Source: Kitasatospora sp. DSM 101779 (GTDB lineage: Bacteria; Actinomycetota; Actinomycetes; Streptomycetales; Streptomycetaceae). From it: a stretch of 64,000 bases of DNA. The position numbers and the translations under genes are program-made. Location: the NCBI RefSeq assembly GCF_025655475.1, contig NZ_JAHTIK010000001.1, forward strand, positions 343,023 through 407,022. The letters are read 5' to 3'. Positions 53,358 through 62,274 of this stretch are shown here, in pieces; within the stretch, counting starts at the first letter, position 1; every line of letters begins with the position of its first letter. The notes below the pieces were generated by a model that saw nothing but the letters and a program-made list of their open reading frames with translations, did not search any database and was not told where the DNA came from.

Positions 53358-53792
53358 TCAGACGGACGCCCGAACGGCACCGGGGCCGGTGTCGAAGTGG
53401 CCGGCGACCAGCTGAAGGGTGTCGGTGAGGACCATCAGCCGGTCGAGCCCGGCCGTGGACGCGGCCAGTCCGACCGTGTGGCCGGCCTTCCGCGCGTACT
53501 CCCAGGCCCGCGCGAGGGCGGCCACACCGGCCTCGTCGCAGGCCACGACGGCCCGCAGGTCGAGCGCCAGGCCGCCCGGGCAGGCGCGGGCGGCCGACAG
53601 CAGCGCCTCCGGCAGATCGACGGCGCAGCGGTCGTCCAGGGTGCCGGCCACCAGCAGCAGGGTGGCCGGGCCGCCGGCTGCCAGCTGCAGCGACAGCGCG
53701 CCGTCGGCCAGGGTGCGGACGCCGAGCGGACTCGCAGCGGGCCGCTCGGAGGGTCTGCCGTCGATCTGTCCGCGGTCGTCGCACCGGAGCAT
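53358..53792 (-). CDS. STAS-domain protein (anti-sigma factor antagonist-like)
   Basis: A 144-residue protein with one STAS fold: ATLLLVAGTLDDRCAVDLPEALLSAARACPGGLALDLRAVVACDEAGVAALARAWEYARKAGHTVGL, recognised in pieces, where VACDEAGVAAL is the position of the phosphorylatable Ser in SpoIIAA. That Ser is Asp or Glu here (CDEAG), so regulation by phosphorylation is doubtful. It may act in a partner-switching pathway. GGGAGGTG precedes the ATG at 53792. No kinase or sigma gene adjoins. Confidence 0.8.
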   Translation of the reverse strand: MLRCDDRGQIDGRPSERPAASPLGVRTLADGALSLQLAAGGPATLLLVAGTLDDRCAVDLPEALLSAARACPGGLALDLRAVVACDEAGVAALARAWEYARKAGHTVGLAASTAGLDRLMVLTDTLQLVAGHFDTGPGAVRASV

Positions 53793-54114
53793 CGTGCCAC
53801 CTCCCAGCTCTCCGGTATTCCTGCCCGAACGCAACGTTTCGAACCCGATGCACGTGGCCCGGCGCCCGCCGCCGCGATTCTCATCTGCAGCGCGGCGGCG
53901 GCGGGTTGGACGATCGCACCAGACCGCCGACGGCCCGGGCGCGCCGGCCGTGCGGTGGCGGGCCAGGCCTGCGCACATGCTGGTGTAGCCGGTCACGGAG
54001 AGTGTGCACAGGCGCGACCCGCGCGCGGTGGCCGGGCCGCGCGCCGTGGGTAGGAGGGACCGTGGGCAGGATGGACCACGGGCAGGAAGGACTGTGGGCG
54101 CGGCGACGCCCTCG
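53793..54114. other. non-coding stretch upstream of the STAS gene
   Basis: No frame with codon bias is seen between the SDR stop and the STAS start. The left part probably carries the STAS promoter; around 54040-54100 a degenerate GGGCAGGA/GGACC repeat is present, too loose to call. Confidence 0.4.
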
Positions 54115-54879
54115 TCAGGTGGCTTCTCCGTGGCCGCCGGTCCGGTCGCGCAGCCATTGTTCGAATTCGACGGCGATGATGCGCTCGTCGTGGACGGCGG
54201 CCGCGGCCTCGGAGGCCAGCCAGACGATCGGCGGGCCCATCACGGCCGGGTCGAGGAACGCCCGGTTCCCGGGGTCGACGTCCGGGGGCAGCATTCCCGT
54301 GGCGGTCGGGCCGCCGGGCAGCAGCAGGTTGACGGTGACTCCCGTACCGCGCAGGTCGGCGGCCATGATGCGGGAGAGCGACTCGCTGCCGGCCCGCGAC
54401 GGCCCGTAGGGGACGAAGCCGGCCCGGTGCATGGTGGAGGTGCTCACCGAGAGGTTGACGACGCGTCCGCCGCCGGCGGCCAGCATCCGCGGCACGGTCT
54501 CGCGCGCCATCAGGAAGTAGCCGGTCAGATTGGTGTCGACGACCGCACGGAAGCCGTCCACGGGCACCTCCCAGAAGGCCTGCGGGTCCGTCATGAAGTG
54601 CGGGTTGACGGTCCGCATGCCGATCCCGGCGTTGTTCACCAGCATGTCGATGCCGCCCAGCCCCGACCACGCCTCGTCGACGGCCCGGGCCACCGAGGCC
54701 TCGTCCCGGACGTCGAGTCCGATCCCGATCGCGCCCGGCAGCCCACCGGCCGCCCCGGCCGCCCGTGCGGCGGACCTGCCGGTCAGTGCGACCCGTGCGC
54801 CGGCCGCGGACAGCGCCGAGGCCATGGCGTGTCCCAGTCCGCTCGTCCCGCCGGTCACCAGCACCTTCACCCTGACCAC
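54115..54879 (-). CDS. short-chain dehydrogenase/reductase with Lys-to-Arg at the catalytic site
   Basis: A 254-residue SDR. The nucleotide-binding motif is VTGGTSGLGHAM at residues 8-19, NNAGI at 82-86, and the active-site region has Ser144/146 (NLSVSTS), Tyr158 and then Arg162 in YGPSRAG, where the family YxxxK requires Lys. Asn117 (DTNLTG) is present. The tail GGPTATGMLPPDV is normal. The substitution may lower or change activity. Start GTG 54879 or GTG 54870; neither has a strong ribosome-binding site. The gene at 55025 is divergent. Confidence 0.88.
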   Translation of the reverse strand: MVRVKVLVTGGTSGLGHAMASALSAAGARVALTGRSAARAAGAAGGLPGAIGIGLDVRDEASVARAVDEAWSGLGGIDMLVNNAGIGMRTVNPHFMTDPQAFWEVPVDGFRAVVDTNLTGYFLMARETVPRMLAAGGGRVVNLSVSTSTMHRAGFVPYGPSRAGSESLSRIMAADLRGTGVTVNLLLPGGPTATGMLPPDVDPGNRAFLDPAVMGPPIVWLASEAAAAVHDERIIAVEFEQWLRDRTGGHGEAT

Positions 54880-55024
54880 CCCGTTCGTCGAAGCTCCCGT
54901 ACCGCGACGCTAGGACGTCGAGCGCACTCCAGGTCAACCGACCGGCCGTCGACGGGCCGACCACTCGGGGAAGATGAGTATCCGTGCTCTGTCGCCGGGC
55001 CGGCGGGGACGGGAGGCTCGGATC

Positions 55025-55423
55025 ATGCGCCGAACACTGCGGGAACTCACTCCCGTTCTCCTTCTGGTCCTCCTCCCGATCGCGGCCTGGGCCGCCTGGC
55101 TCGGCTGGGACCAGCACCGCGACATGCACCCCGACGGCTCGGAGTCCGGCCCGTACGAGGCCTGGCAGGTGATCGGGCTGGTGCTGACCCTGCTGGCGCC
55201 GGTGTGCTGGGCCGCGTCCCGGCGCCGCGTGGCGGGTGCCGTGCTGGGCACCACGGCCGGTCTGACCGCTGCGGCCTTCGTCGATTGGTCGGACGATGCG
55301 AGCGGCCTCTTCCTGGTCGGTGTCGGCATGGTGACGGTGGGGAGCCTCGCGGCGACCTCGCTCGTCTCCGCCCTGGTCTCCGCCGTGACGGGGCGGGGCG
55401 GGTCACGGCCGACCGCGGTGTGA
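55025..55423 (+). CDS. three- to four-helix membrane protein of unknown function
   Basis: A 132-residue protein: MRRTLRELTPVLLLVLLPIA, then AWQVIGLVLTLLAPVCWAA, GAVLGTTAGLTAAAFVDWS and FLVGVGMVTVGSLAATSLV are hydrophobic segments. A conserved-looking acidic loop (WDQHRDMHPDGSESGPYEA) follows the first helix. No known family recognised. GGGAGG lies before the ATG at 55025; the upstream ATG at 54974 is less likely. Confidence 0.75.
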   Translation: MRRTLRELTPVLLLVLLPIAAWAAWLGWDQHRDMHPDGSESGPYEAWQVIGLVLTLLAPVCWAASRRRVAGAVLGTTAGLTAAAFVDWSDDASGLFLVGVGMVTVGSLAATSLVSALVSAVTGRGGSRPTAV

Positions 55424-55571
55424 CCCTCCCGGGGCGGCGGACGCGGCAGCGGCCCGGCAGGCCCGGTGGACCGTGCGGCGGTCGGCGCCCCCGGAGCACC
55501 TCTTTCGGGTGATGGACGCGGTGTCGCGCCAGGATGGTGACGGGGCATCAGTAGCGTCGCGCCGACCCGTT

Positions 55572-55610
55572 CGTCGTGGGACATCCGTCGTGGGACATCC
55601 GTCGTGGGAC
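55572..55610. repeat. 14-bp tandem repeat in the 5' leader of the phosphatase gene
   Basis: CGTCGTGGGACATC at 55572-55585 and 55586-55599, then CGTCGTGGGAC at 55600-55610 running into the ribosome-binding site AGGAG. Confidence 0.9.
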
Positions 55611-55621
55611 AGGAGATCATC

Positions 55622-56140
55622 GTGGGCGCGGATCCGATGCGCAGGATCGTGCTGGTCCGGCACGCCAAGGCCGAGCCGAACGGCATGAACGACCACGAAC
55701 GGCCGCTGTCCGAGGCCGGCCGGCTCGAGGCGCCCGAGACCGGTCGGTGGCTCGCCGGGGCGGGCGTGGCACCCGGTCTTGCCCTGGTGTCGACCGCCCG
55801 GCGGGCCAGGCAGACCTGGGAGTCGATCGTCCCCGAGCTCCCGGCCGCTCCCCCGACCGTCTTCGAGGACCGCGTCTACGAGGCCGATGCCGCCGATCTC
55901 CTCGCGCTGGTCGGCGAGACCTCCGAGGCGGTGTCCGTGCTCCTCGTGCTCGGCCACAACCCGGGGGTCCACGAGGCGGCCGACGCGTTGGCCGGTGAGG
56001 CCGACGGCGACCTCCTGGACCGGATGGACGGCTCCGAGTTCCCCAACGGGTCCATGGCCGTGCTGGAGTTCGGCGGCCCGTGGAAGGGTGTCGAGCCGGG
56101 GGTGGCGCGGTTGGTCGCGTTCTGGGCCCCCGGAGCCTGA
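55622..56140 (+). CDS. SixA-like histidine phosphatase
   Basis: A 172-residue member of the histidine phosphatase superfamily. The catalytic motif is RIVLVRHAKAEPNG (RHA in place of RHG, as in SixA), with STARRARQTWE and the second His in VLGHNPGVHE. SixA proteins remove phosphate from phosphohistidine or other small substrates in the cytoplasm. GTG at 55622 has AGGAG seven bases upstream; ATG at 55655 is an alternative. The leader carries a 14-base tandem repeat. Confidence 0.9.
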   Translation: MGADPMRRIVLVRHAKAEPNGMNDHERPLSEAGRLEAPETGRWLAGAGVAPGLALVSTARRARQTWESIVPELPAAPPTVFEDRVYEADAADLLALVGETSEAVSVLLVLGHNPGVHEAADALAGEADGDLLDRMDGSEFPNGSMAVLEFGGPWKGVEPGVARLVAFWAPGA

Positions 56141-56149
56141 CCGTCCGGC

Positions 56150-56302
56150 TCAGCGCGGCCGGGCGTGCCGGGCGACCCCACCGTGGCGGTACCGCGCAGC
56201 GGGCCGCTCTCCGCGGTGGCGGGCCCGACGTCCCGGGTCGGTGGCCGTGAGGACGGCGGCCAGGACGAGCGGGGCGAGCAGTAGGACCATCACGGTGTTC
56301 AC
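56150..56302 (-). CDS. 50-residue single-pass membrane peptide
   Basis: A short protein beginning VNTVMVLLLAPLVLAAVLTA, a single hydrophobic helix, followed by a strongly basic tail (GRRARHRGERPAARYRHGG). GGAGGTGG lies four bases before the GTG, close to the best possible ribosome-binding site. The basic tail would stay in the cytoplasm or contact nucleic acid or lipids. Convergent with the phosphatase gene, ten bases away. Function unknown. Confidence 0.6.
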   Translation of the reverse strand: MNTVMVLLLAPLVLAAVLTATDPGRRARHRGERPAARYRHGGVARHARPR

Positions 56303-56490
56303 GGCCACCTCCGGAGTCGGTCGCTTCCGTTGGACGACACCCCGCCTGCCCCGCCTCCGCTGCCCCCATGCGCGGGACGCGCCGGACGACACGGGCCGGG
56401 GCCCGCGCGTGCTTGCTCCGAAGGAGTCGGGCAGCGCCGCGCTGCTCGTGTCTGCGCGGCCAGGTCCGTTCGTCACCGTACTGTTCCGCC

Positions 56491-57546
56491 GTGAGCATCC
56501 CCACCGAACTCATCGGCAGCCTTCCGCGCACCGCCGAGCTGCTGACCGCCATGTCGACCGGAAGCCAGCACGGCGCGCACCTCGTCGCCGCCCAGGACCA
56601 CGCCGTCCGCGAGACCGTCGAGAGCCTGGAGGCCATCGGGTCGCCGGTCGTCACCGACGGCGAGCAGACCAAGCCGAGCTTCCTCACCTACCCGCTCCAG
56701 GGACTGTCCGGCCTCTCGCCCGACGGGGTCGTCCTCCCGTTCCTCGACGGCCACCACCGGCAGCTGCCCGTCCTCACCTCCGGGCCCTTCCGCTACAAGA
56801 CCGGTGCCGCGGAGTACCTGCGGGCGGCGCAGCGGTACGCCTCCGTCCCGGTGAAGCAGGCCGTCGCCGCCCCGTCGGCGCTGAGCCTGCTGTACCCGCC
56901 CGCCGGGATCGCCGGCTACCCGCGCGAGCAGTTCCTCGACGACCTGGTCAGCGAGGCGGAGGCGGACATCCGGGCCTGCCTCGACGCCGGTGCCCACGTC
57001 GTCCAGATGGACTTCGAGGAGGGACGGCTGTCGCTGAAGCTCGACCCGAGCGGCGGGCTGCTGACCGAACTCGTCGAGCTGAACAACCGGGTGCTGTCGC
57101 GCTTCACCGAGGCCGAGCGCGGCCGGATCGGCGTGTACTGCGGGCCCGGCGCCGACCAGGACTCCACGCACAGCCTCGATGTGGACTACGCGGGCCTGCT
57201 GCCGCAGCTGTTCCTGCTCACGGCCGGGGTCTTCTACCTGCAGGTGGCGAGCGAGCCCGACCCCGACCGGGTGCTGCGACTCACCGCCGACCTCCTGCCC
57301 CCGCAGGCGCGGGTCTTCGTCGGGGTCACCGACCCGCTCGACCCGCGGGTGGAGTCGCCGGAGGAGGTGCGTGACCGGGTGCTGCAGGCCGCCCGCCACC
57401 TCCCGCCCGACCGGTTGGGCACCTGCGACGACGCCGGTTTCGCGCCGTTCGCCGACGACGTCTCGACCTCCCGTGAGACGGCCTTCGCAAAGATCCGTGC
57501 CCGGGTCGAGGGCACCGCCCTCGCCGCCGCGCAGCTCGGAGTCTGA
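56491..57546 (+). CDS. MetE-like (cobalamin-independent methionine synthase C-terminal domain) protein
   Basis: A 351-residue TIM-barrel protein of the MetE C-terminal/UROD-like type: ELIGSLPRTAELL at the start, VVTDGEQTKPSFLTYPL, HVVQMDFEEGRLSLKL and DDAGFAPFADD near the end. Stand-alone proteins of this kind are linked to methyl transfer between thiols. The zinc-ligand strand reads IGVYCGPGADQDSTHS, where relatives usually show a His-x-Cys; see finding. The GTG at 56491 has no obvious ribosome-binding site. Confidence 0.85.
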   Translation: MSIPTELIGSLPRTAELLTAMSTGSQHGAHLVAAQDHAVRETVESLEAIGSPVVTDGEQTKPSFLTYPLQGLSGLSPDGVVLPFLDGHHRQLPVLTSGPFRYKTGAAEYLRAAQRYASVPVKQAVAAPSALSLLYPPAGIAGYPREQFLDDLVSEAEADIRACLDAGAHVVQMDFEEGRLSLKLDPSGGLLTELVELNNRVLSRFTEAERGRIGVYCGPGADQDSTHSLDVDYAGLLPQLFLLTAGVFYLQVASEPDPDRVLRLTADLLPPQARVFVGVTDPLDPRVESPEEVRDRVLQAARHLPPDRLGTCDDAGFAPFADDVSTSRETAFAKIRARVEGTALAAAQLGV

Positions 57547-57792
57547 GGCCACGGGAAGGTCGGTCCGGACTCCCGGGTTCCGGGCCACCGCAGTTCGGCC
57601 CCGGCTCGGGCGTGACCGAGTGGGCCTCGCCGCCCCGCCCGCTGCGGAGCGGGGTGCTCACCCGGCCGGTGCTGGTCGGCCGTCGGTGGCCCTGGCCCGG
57701 CCGCCCGCCGGCGGGGAGCCGAACTGGCCACGGGGACGGCACCCGCCGTTCTGACGGCCCCCAGTGTGGACGCGGTCGGTCGGTGCTGCGGG

Positions 57793-59808
57793 TCAGTCGG
57801 TGGTGCGGCGGCCCGGGCGTCGGTCGGGCGGGCAGTCGTAGGAGGTGAGGTAGTCGGCGGTCGGGCTGCCGACGCCGGTGACGGCGTCGTAGCCGCGGTC
57901 GGCGACGAGGGAGGTGTCGTGGCCCATGGTGCGCAGCGAGGTGGTGGTGCCGTCGCTGGCGTCGACGGTGTTGTTGAAGTCCACGCGGACCTGGGCGAGT
58001 TCGATGCCGGGGCCGAAGGGGTGGTCGACCACGTCGTGGTAGGCGGGGCTGCCGTAGCGGGCGTAGATCGAGGGGTTGGCGAAGCCGATCGGGGAGCCCT
58101 GGGCCTGCTGGGCGAGGGCCTGGAGGGCGGCGACGACGGGGCAGGCGAGGCTGGTGCCGCCGATGCGGTACTCGCTGTAGCGGACGCTTCCGTCGGGGAA
58201 GGTCTGGGTCTGGCCGACGAGGAAGCCGGTGTTGGGGTCGGCGACGGCCGCGATGTCGGGGACGACCCGGTTGCGGCCGCCGTTGGCGCCGGAGAGCGAC
58301 TGCGGGACGACGCCGCGCTGGTAGCGGGGCTGTGCGAAGCGGGCGCTGGTGCCGCCGCCCGCGCCGCCGTTGAAGGTGCCGGGGAGGTCGGTCCAGCTGG
58401 TGCCGTCCGCGGAGAGGACGGACTTCAGCGTGCCCCAGCCCGTTTCGAACCGGTAGGTGTCGGAGGCGTCCAGGGCCAGGGAGGTGCCGCCGACGGCGGT
58501 GACCCAGGGCAGCGAGGCCGGCATGTCGGTCTGCTTGGTGCCGGTGCTCTCGCGTTCGTCGCCGGAGTCGCCGCTGGAGAAGTAGAAGCCGATGCCGGTG
58601 GCGGCGCCGCGCTTGAACAGGTGCTGGTAGACCCGGTCGAAGGCGGGGTCGCTGGCGTTCTCGGGCTCGCCCCAGGAGTTGGAGACGATGTCGCCGAGGT
58701 GCTGGTCGACGACGCGGTCCAGGGCGTCGATCAGGTCCTGGTCGTAGCAGGAGGAGGCGCCGACGTAGGAGATGTCCGCGTCGGGGGCGACGCCGTGCAC
58801 GGCCTCGATGTCGAGGGTCTGCTCGCCGTACCAGCCGGCCGCGTCGCAGCCGTTCGGGTCGACCTCCGGCGGGGCGGTGTGCGTCCACACCGCCGGGTCG
58901 TAGCGCAGCAGTTGGTCCTTGGTGTACGGGGCATCGCCGTGCTCCGCGGCGTAGCGGGTCACGTCGTCGCCGATGGTCGGGGAGTCGTAGGCGTCGACGA
59001 CGGCGACCGTGACGCCGCGGCCGGTGAGGCCGGTGGCGGCCGCGCCGTACGCGCTGCGCAGCTGGGTGCCGTTGAGGCCCTGGATCACGTAGGGCCGGAC
59101 GGCTCCGTACGCCGCGGGGGTGCCGGTCGCCGGGTCGGAGCCGAAGTAGTCGGAGAACGGGCCGGAGTTGACGAAGGCGCTGCCCGGGCCGGGCAGGGTG
59201 TCCTGCGGCTTGGGGCGGCCGGGCCGGACCTTGCTGGGGGCGGTGTTGAGTCCGGTGACGCTCAGCACGTCGTCGGCCAGGTCGGCGGGCACGCTGACGT
59301 CGCCGGCCGGCGCCCGGTAGGTGCGGGTGCCCTTGCGGTAGGTGTGCAGTTCGGTGCCGAAGGCCCGCTCGGCGTCGGCGACGTCGCCCTCGGCGGTGAG
59401 GTAGTGGCGGTTGGTGGAGGTGACGCGCATCCCGGAGGAGTGCAGCCAGGTGCCGACCTTCTCGCTCTGGGCGTCGCTGCTGCCGAACCGCTCGGCGAGC
59501 TGCTGCGGCGTCAGGAAGTGGCCGTACTCCGCGGAGGCGGGGTCGGAGACCTGCCGGGCGAAGGCGTCGAGGCCCTGCTGGTCGCGGCCGGCGAGGTAGA
59601 CCCGCACGGTGACGGGCGCTTCGGCGCGTTCCCTGCCCTGGTCGGCGGCGGAGCGGTTCCACGTCGGTGCCGTGCCGGGGACGGCCGCGCGGCCGTGCGG
59701 TGCCGGGGTGTCGGCCAGCGCCGGCGTACCCGCCGCGGTGGCGGCCAGGAGCGGCAGCACGGCCATGACGACCAGTCCGGTTCTGGAGCACGACGGGCGG
59801 ATGCGCAT
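57793..59808 (-). CDS. secreted sedolisin family (S53) serine-carboxyl protease
   Basis: A 671-residue preproprotein. The signal peptide starts MRIRPSCSRTGLVVMAVLPL; residues about 60-190 are a pro-kumamolisin activation domain (VRVYLAGRDQQGLDAFARQV, YGHFLTPQQLAERFG, GTELHTYRKGTRTYRAP). The catalytic part has Glu and Asp in YGEQTLDIEAVH, the oxyanion-region Asp in the VSNSWGEPE neighbourhood, and Ser in GGTSLACPVVAAL. These enzymes work at acid pH outside the cell. ATG at 59808 has GGAAGG nine bases upstream. The same frame continues further upstream without start signals. Confidence 0.93.
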   Translation of the reverse strand: MRIRPSCSRTGLVVMAVLPLLAATAAGTPALADTPAPHGRAAVPGTAPTWNRSAADQGRERAEAPVTVRVYLAGRDQQGLDAFARQVSDPASAEYGHFLTPQQLAERFGSSDAQSEKVGTWLHSSGMRVTSTNRHYLTAEGDVADAERAFGTELHTYRKGTRTYRAPAGDVSVPADLADDVLSVTGLNTAPSKVRPGRPKPQDTLPGPGSAFVNSGPFSDYFGSDPATGTPAAYGAVRPYVIQGLNGTQLRSAYGAAATGLTGRGVTVAVVDAYDSPTIGDDVTRYAAEHGDAPYTKDQLLRYDPAVWTHTAPPEVDPNGCDAAGWYGEQTLDIEAVHGVAPDADISYVGASSCYDQDLIDALDRVVDQHLGDIVSNSWGEPENASDPAFDRVYQHLFKRGAATGIGFYFSSGDSGDERESTGTKQTDMPASLPWVTAVGGTSLALDASDTYRFETGWGTLKSVLSADGTSWTDLPGTFNGGAGGGTSARFAQPRYQRGVVPQSLSGANGGRNRVVPDIAAVADPNTGFLVGQTQTFPDGSVRYSEYRIGGTSLACPVVAALQALAQQAQGSPIGFANPSIYARYGSPAYHDVVDHPFGPGIELAQVRVDFNNTVDASDGTTTSLRTMGHDTSLVADRGYDAVTGVGSPTADYLTSYDCPPDRRPGRRTTD

Positions 59809-60211
59809 GCGGGGCGGCCTTCCGGTCGGGGTGCGGGAGCGCGCATCCGGGCAGTCCGTCGGCCCGGCCACGCTGGACGGGCTCGACGCTAGGCGGGCGC
59901 GCGGCGCGGCCGGCGCAGCGCGGATGCGACGCACCGTCGGCTTCACCCGCCCGGTGGCGGCCGGGCTACGCCGGGGCGCCGGATGCCGCCGGGCGGGTGG
60001 TGATGGCTCGTGCGCCCGCGCCGGCCCGGCCGACATGTCCGCGCAGAAGCCGGCCGACGGTGACCCTGCGGCCTGCCCGAAGCGTGGTCCGCACCTCTTG
60101 CACGTCGTGCCCGCCGCGTCCGTGTCGCCCCTGGTGGGACGGACGGCCAGGCGGAGTGCGGCAGCCCGAAATCCGCTTGCCCTGCTCTCCGCGCGCGATG
60201 AGGATCGGCGT
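59809..60211. other. intergenic region between sedolisin and GNAT genes, no gene seen
   Basis: About 400 bases separating divergent genes. No reading frame has a ribosome-binding site plus codon bias. The only structure I note is the inverted repeat over the GNAT start, listed separately. Confidence 0.5.
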
Positions 60212-60228
60212 ATGAGTCACGTCATACG
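60209..60228. promoter_or_regulatory. CGTATGA/TCATACG inverted repeat overlapping the GNAT start codon
   Basis: Perfect seven-base arms with a six-base spacer (GTCACG); the ATG of the gene lies in the left arm. It could be an operator that also blocks translation initiation as an RNA hairpin. Confidence 0.45.
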
Positions 60229-60757
60229 AGCCGTAACCGTTGAGGACTGGCAGCGCGTCAAGGATCTTCGCCTGGAGGCGCTGAGGGATCCGGTCGCGGC
60301 AATCGCCTTCCTGGAGACGTACGACAACGCCGTCGCCAAGCCGGACGAGTTCTGGCGGGAGCGCGCGGCCGGCTCCCGGGGCGACGTGATCGTCCAGCAG
60401 TTCGTCGCCGAGCGGACGGACGGCGCCTGGGACGGATCGGTGACGGTTCTGATCGAGCGGGCCGGCCGCAAGGACGTCTTCGGCGGGCAGATCGACGTCG
60501 ACCAGGCCCATCTGGTGGGTGTGTTCGTTCGCCCGGAGCAGCGCGGCACCGGTCTCGCCCAGGCCCTGTTCGATGCGGCGATCTGCTTCGCCCACCGGCT
60601 TGACGTGCCGAAGGTCTCCCGTGTCCGTCTCTACGTGCACCAGGACAATCAGCGGGCCGAGGCCTTCTACCGGAAGATCGGCTTCACGCGTAGCGGCCGC
60701 TCGGTCCCCGTCCCGGGCGACGAGTCGTCCGTCGAGCACGAACTCGTCCTCGGCTGA
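60212..60757 (+). CDS. GNAT family N-acetyltransferase
   Basis: A 181-residue single-domain GNAT: IRAVTVEDWQRVKDLRLEAL at the start, HLVGVFVRPEQRGTGLAQALFDAA with the acetyl-CoA loop R-G-T-G-L-A, and RVRLYVHQDNQRAEAFYRKIGF as the C-terminal motif. Substrate unknown. GAGGA is nine bases before the ATG. It appears monocistronic and is convergent with the HEAT protein gene. Confidence 0.9.
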   Translation: MSHVIRAVTVEDWQRVKDLRLEALRDPVAAIAFLETYDNAVAKPDEFWRERAAGSRGDVIVQQFVAERTDGAWDGSVTVLIERAGRKDVFGGQIDVDQAHLVGVFVRPEQRGTGLAQALFDAAICFAHRLDVPKVSRVRLYVHQDNQRAEAFYRKIGFTRSGRSVPVPGDESSVEHELVLG

Positions 60758-60862
60758 GCGCCGGACGACGGCCGGATCGCCGTCCTCACCCCGGACCGGC
60801 TGCGCGGCGCGCAAGGCCGTTCCGGTCGCCCGGAGGGAGGGCGCTGGGCGCTCCACCGGCGG

Positions 60863-61981
60863 CTAGGCAGACTGATGCCCGGGGAGGTAGCGCCGTACCT
60901 TGGCGCTCGGGTCGGCGGCCAGTCGAGCGGCTCTGCGCTCCACTTCCCGGGGGGCCAGCAGGCTCAGCGTGCGCCATGCTTCGGCGCGTACCCGTGTCTT
61001 CGGGTGGGTGGTGAAGTCCAGCACGCGTGGCACGTCGCGGGCACTTCCGAGGTCGGCCAGCCCTCCCAGTGCGCCGATGGCGGTGGCGTCCGGCACGTCC
61101 CCGGGCGCGAGGGCGTCGCGGTACACCTGCGGTGCCAGGTCGGTGTACCCACGCGCGTACAGGGTGGCGCGAGCGTGGTAGCGGACCCGGGCGTCGGGAT
61201 CGAGCATGGCGTCGCGCAGGTGTCCCTCGCCGTGCGGCTGGCGGGCCCGGACCCGAAGGGCCCGCAGTCGTACGCGGGGGCTCGCGCATCCGTCCAGGAG
61301 CGGGAGAAGGGCGTCCTGCTCGGCCGGTGAAAGCCTCGACGAGGTGACGAGGCGGGCGGCCCACTGCCACAGGCCGGGGTCCTTGGTGGCGAAGGCGGTC
61401 TCGACGGCCCCCGTCGGATCGATCAGCGCGAGCCACCGCAGGCAGCACGCCCGCGCCACGGGATCGTTCGAGCGGGCGCCTCGCCGGAGCTCCTCCGCTC
61501 CCGAACGACGAAGGAGGTCCTCCACTCCGGCCAGCATGAGGCTCGCCCTGCTGCGTCTGCGTATTCCGTCCAACAGAGGCAGCAGCCGAACGAGGATCCC
61601 CACGTCCCCGGCGTCGGTCAGCCGCGCGGTGACCGCGTTCTGCGCGAGGTTTCTGACCTGTTCGACGGGATCGTTGAGCCGCAGCAGCAGGAAGGGCAGT
61701 GCGAAGGGGTCGGGGGACGCTCCGAGCAGGGCGACGCCGGTTTCCCTGAGGTACCCGGAGCGGTCGAACGACATCAGGGCCGCCACGGCGAGGGCATGCG
61801 GACCGGTTCGCGCATCGCCCGGCGCCTGGCCGCCCAACAGGACGCCGGTGGAGCTGAGGCTCTGGCGCCGGCGGCGATAGTCCGCTTCGAGGCGCATCAA
61901 CTCGACGGGCGATGCCGTTCGGAGCAGGCTGTCGAGGCGGCTCGCTGCCAGCCCCGGCTCGTCGTCCCATGAAACCGTCAC
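60863..61981 (-). CDS. HEAT-repeat protein
   Basis: A 372-residue protein of helical HEAT-like repeats (PFALPFLLLRLNDPVEQVRNLAQNAVTARL, ARSNDPVARACCLRWLALID, PDARVRYHARATLYARGY, read in pieces). No catalytic motif. Probably a scaffold; partner unknown. GTG at 61981 begins VTVSWDDEPGL. No ribosome-binding site is evident, and a -10-like GATACT lies only nine bases before the GTG, so the mRNA may be leaderless. Confidence 0.8.
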   Translation of the reverse strand: MTVSWDDEPGLAASRLDSLLRTASPVELMRLEADYRRRRQSLSSTGVLLGGQAPGDARTGPHALAVAALMSFDRSGYLRETGVALLGASPDPFALPFLLLRLNDPVEQVRNLAQNAVTARLTDAGDVGILVRLLPLLDGIRRRSRASLMLAGVEDLLRRSGAEELRRGARSNDPVARACCLRWLALIDPTGAVETAFATKDPGLWQWAARLVTSSRLSPAEQDALLPLLDGCASPRVRLRALRVRARQPHGEGHLRDAMLDPDARVRYHARATLYARGYTDLAPQVYRDALAPGDVPDATAIGALGGLADLGSARDVPRVLDFTTHPKTRVRAEAWRTLSLLAPREVERRAARLAADPSAKVRRYLPGHQSA

Positions 61982-62274
61982 ACGCGGGACAGTATCCAAA
62001 GACCGTGATCGGACATCAGGTCCCACCCCTGTGCCGGCCCCGGCCCCGCGGGCCCGTCGTCCGGTTGCCACCTCCGACGGGCGGCGCGCGGTGCGCTTCG
62101 GCGTTCAGGTCCGGCGCGGGCCCAACCCCGTCCCGCCGTCGGTCGATCATTGACCCCTGACGTCGTACGCCGGCCTCGTCGGTGTGACGGTCCTCGTTGC
62201 GGCCGAGGCCCGGGGCACCGGCGGGGATCGGGCGTTCGCCGGTCGGGGTACGGTGCCGGAGTGCTCCCCGGGAG

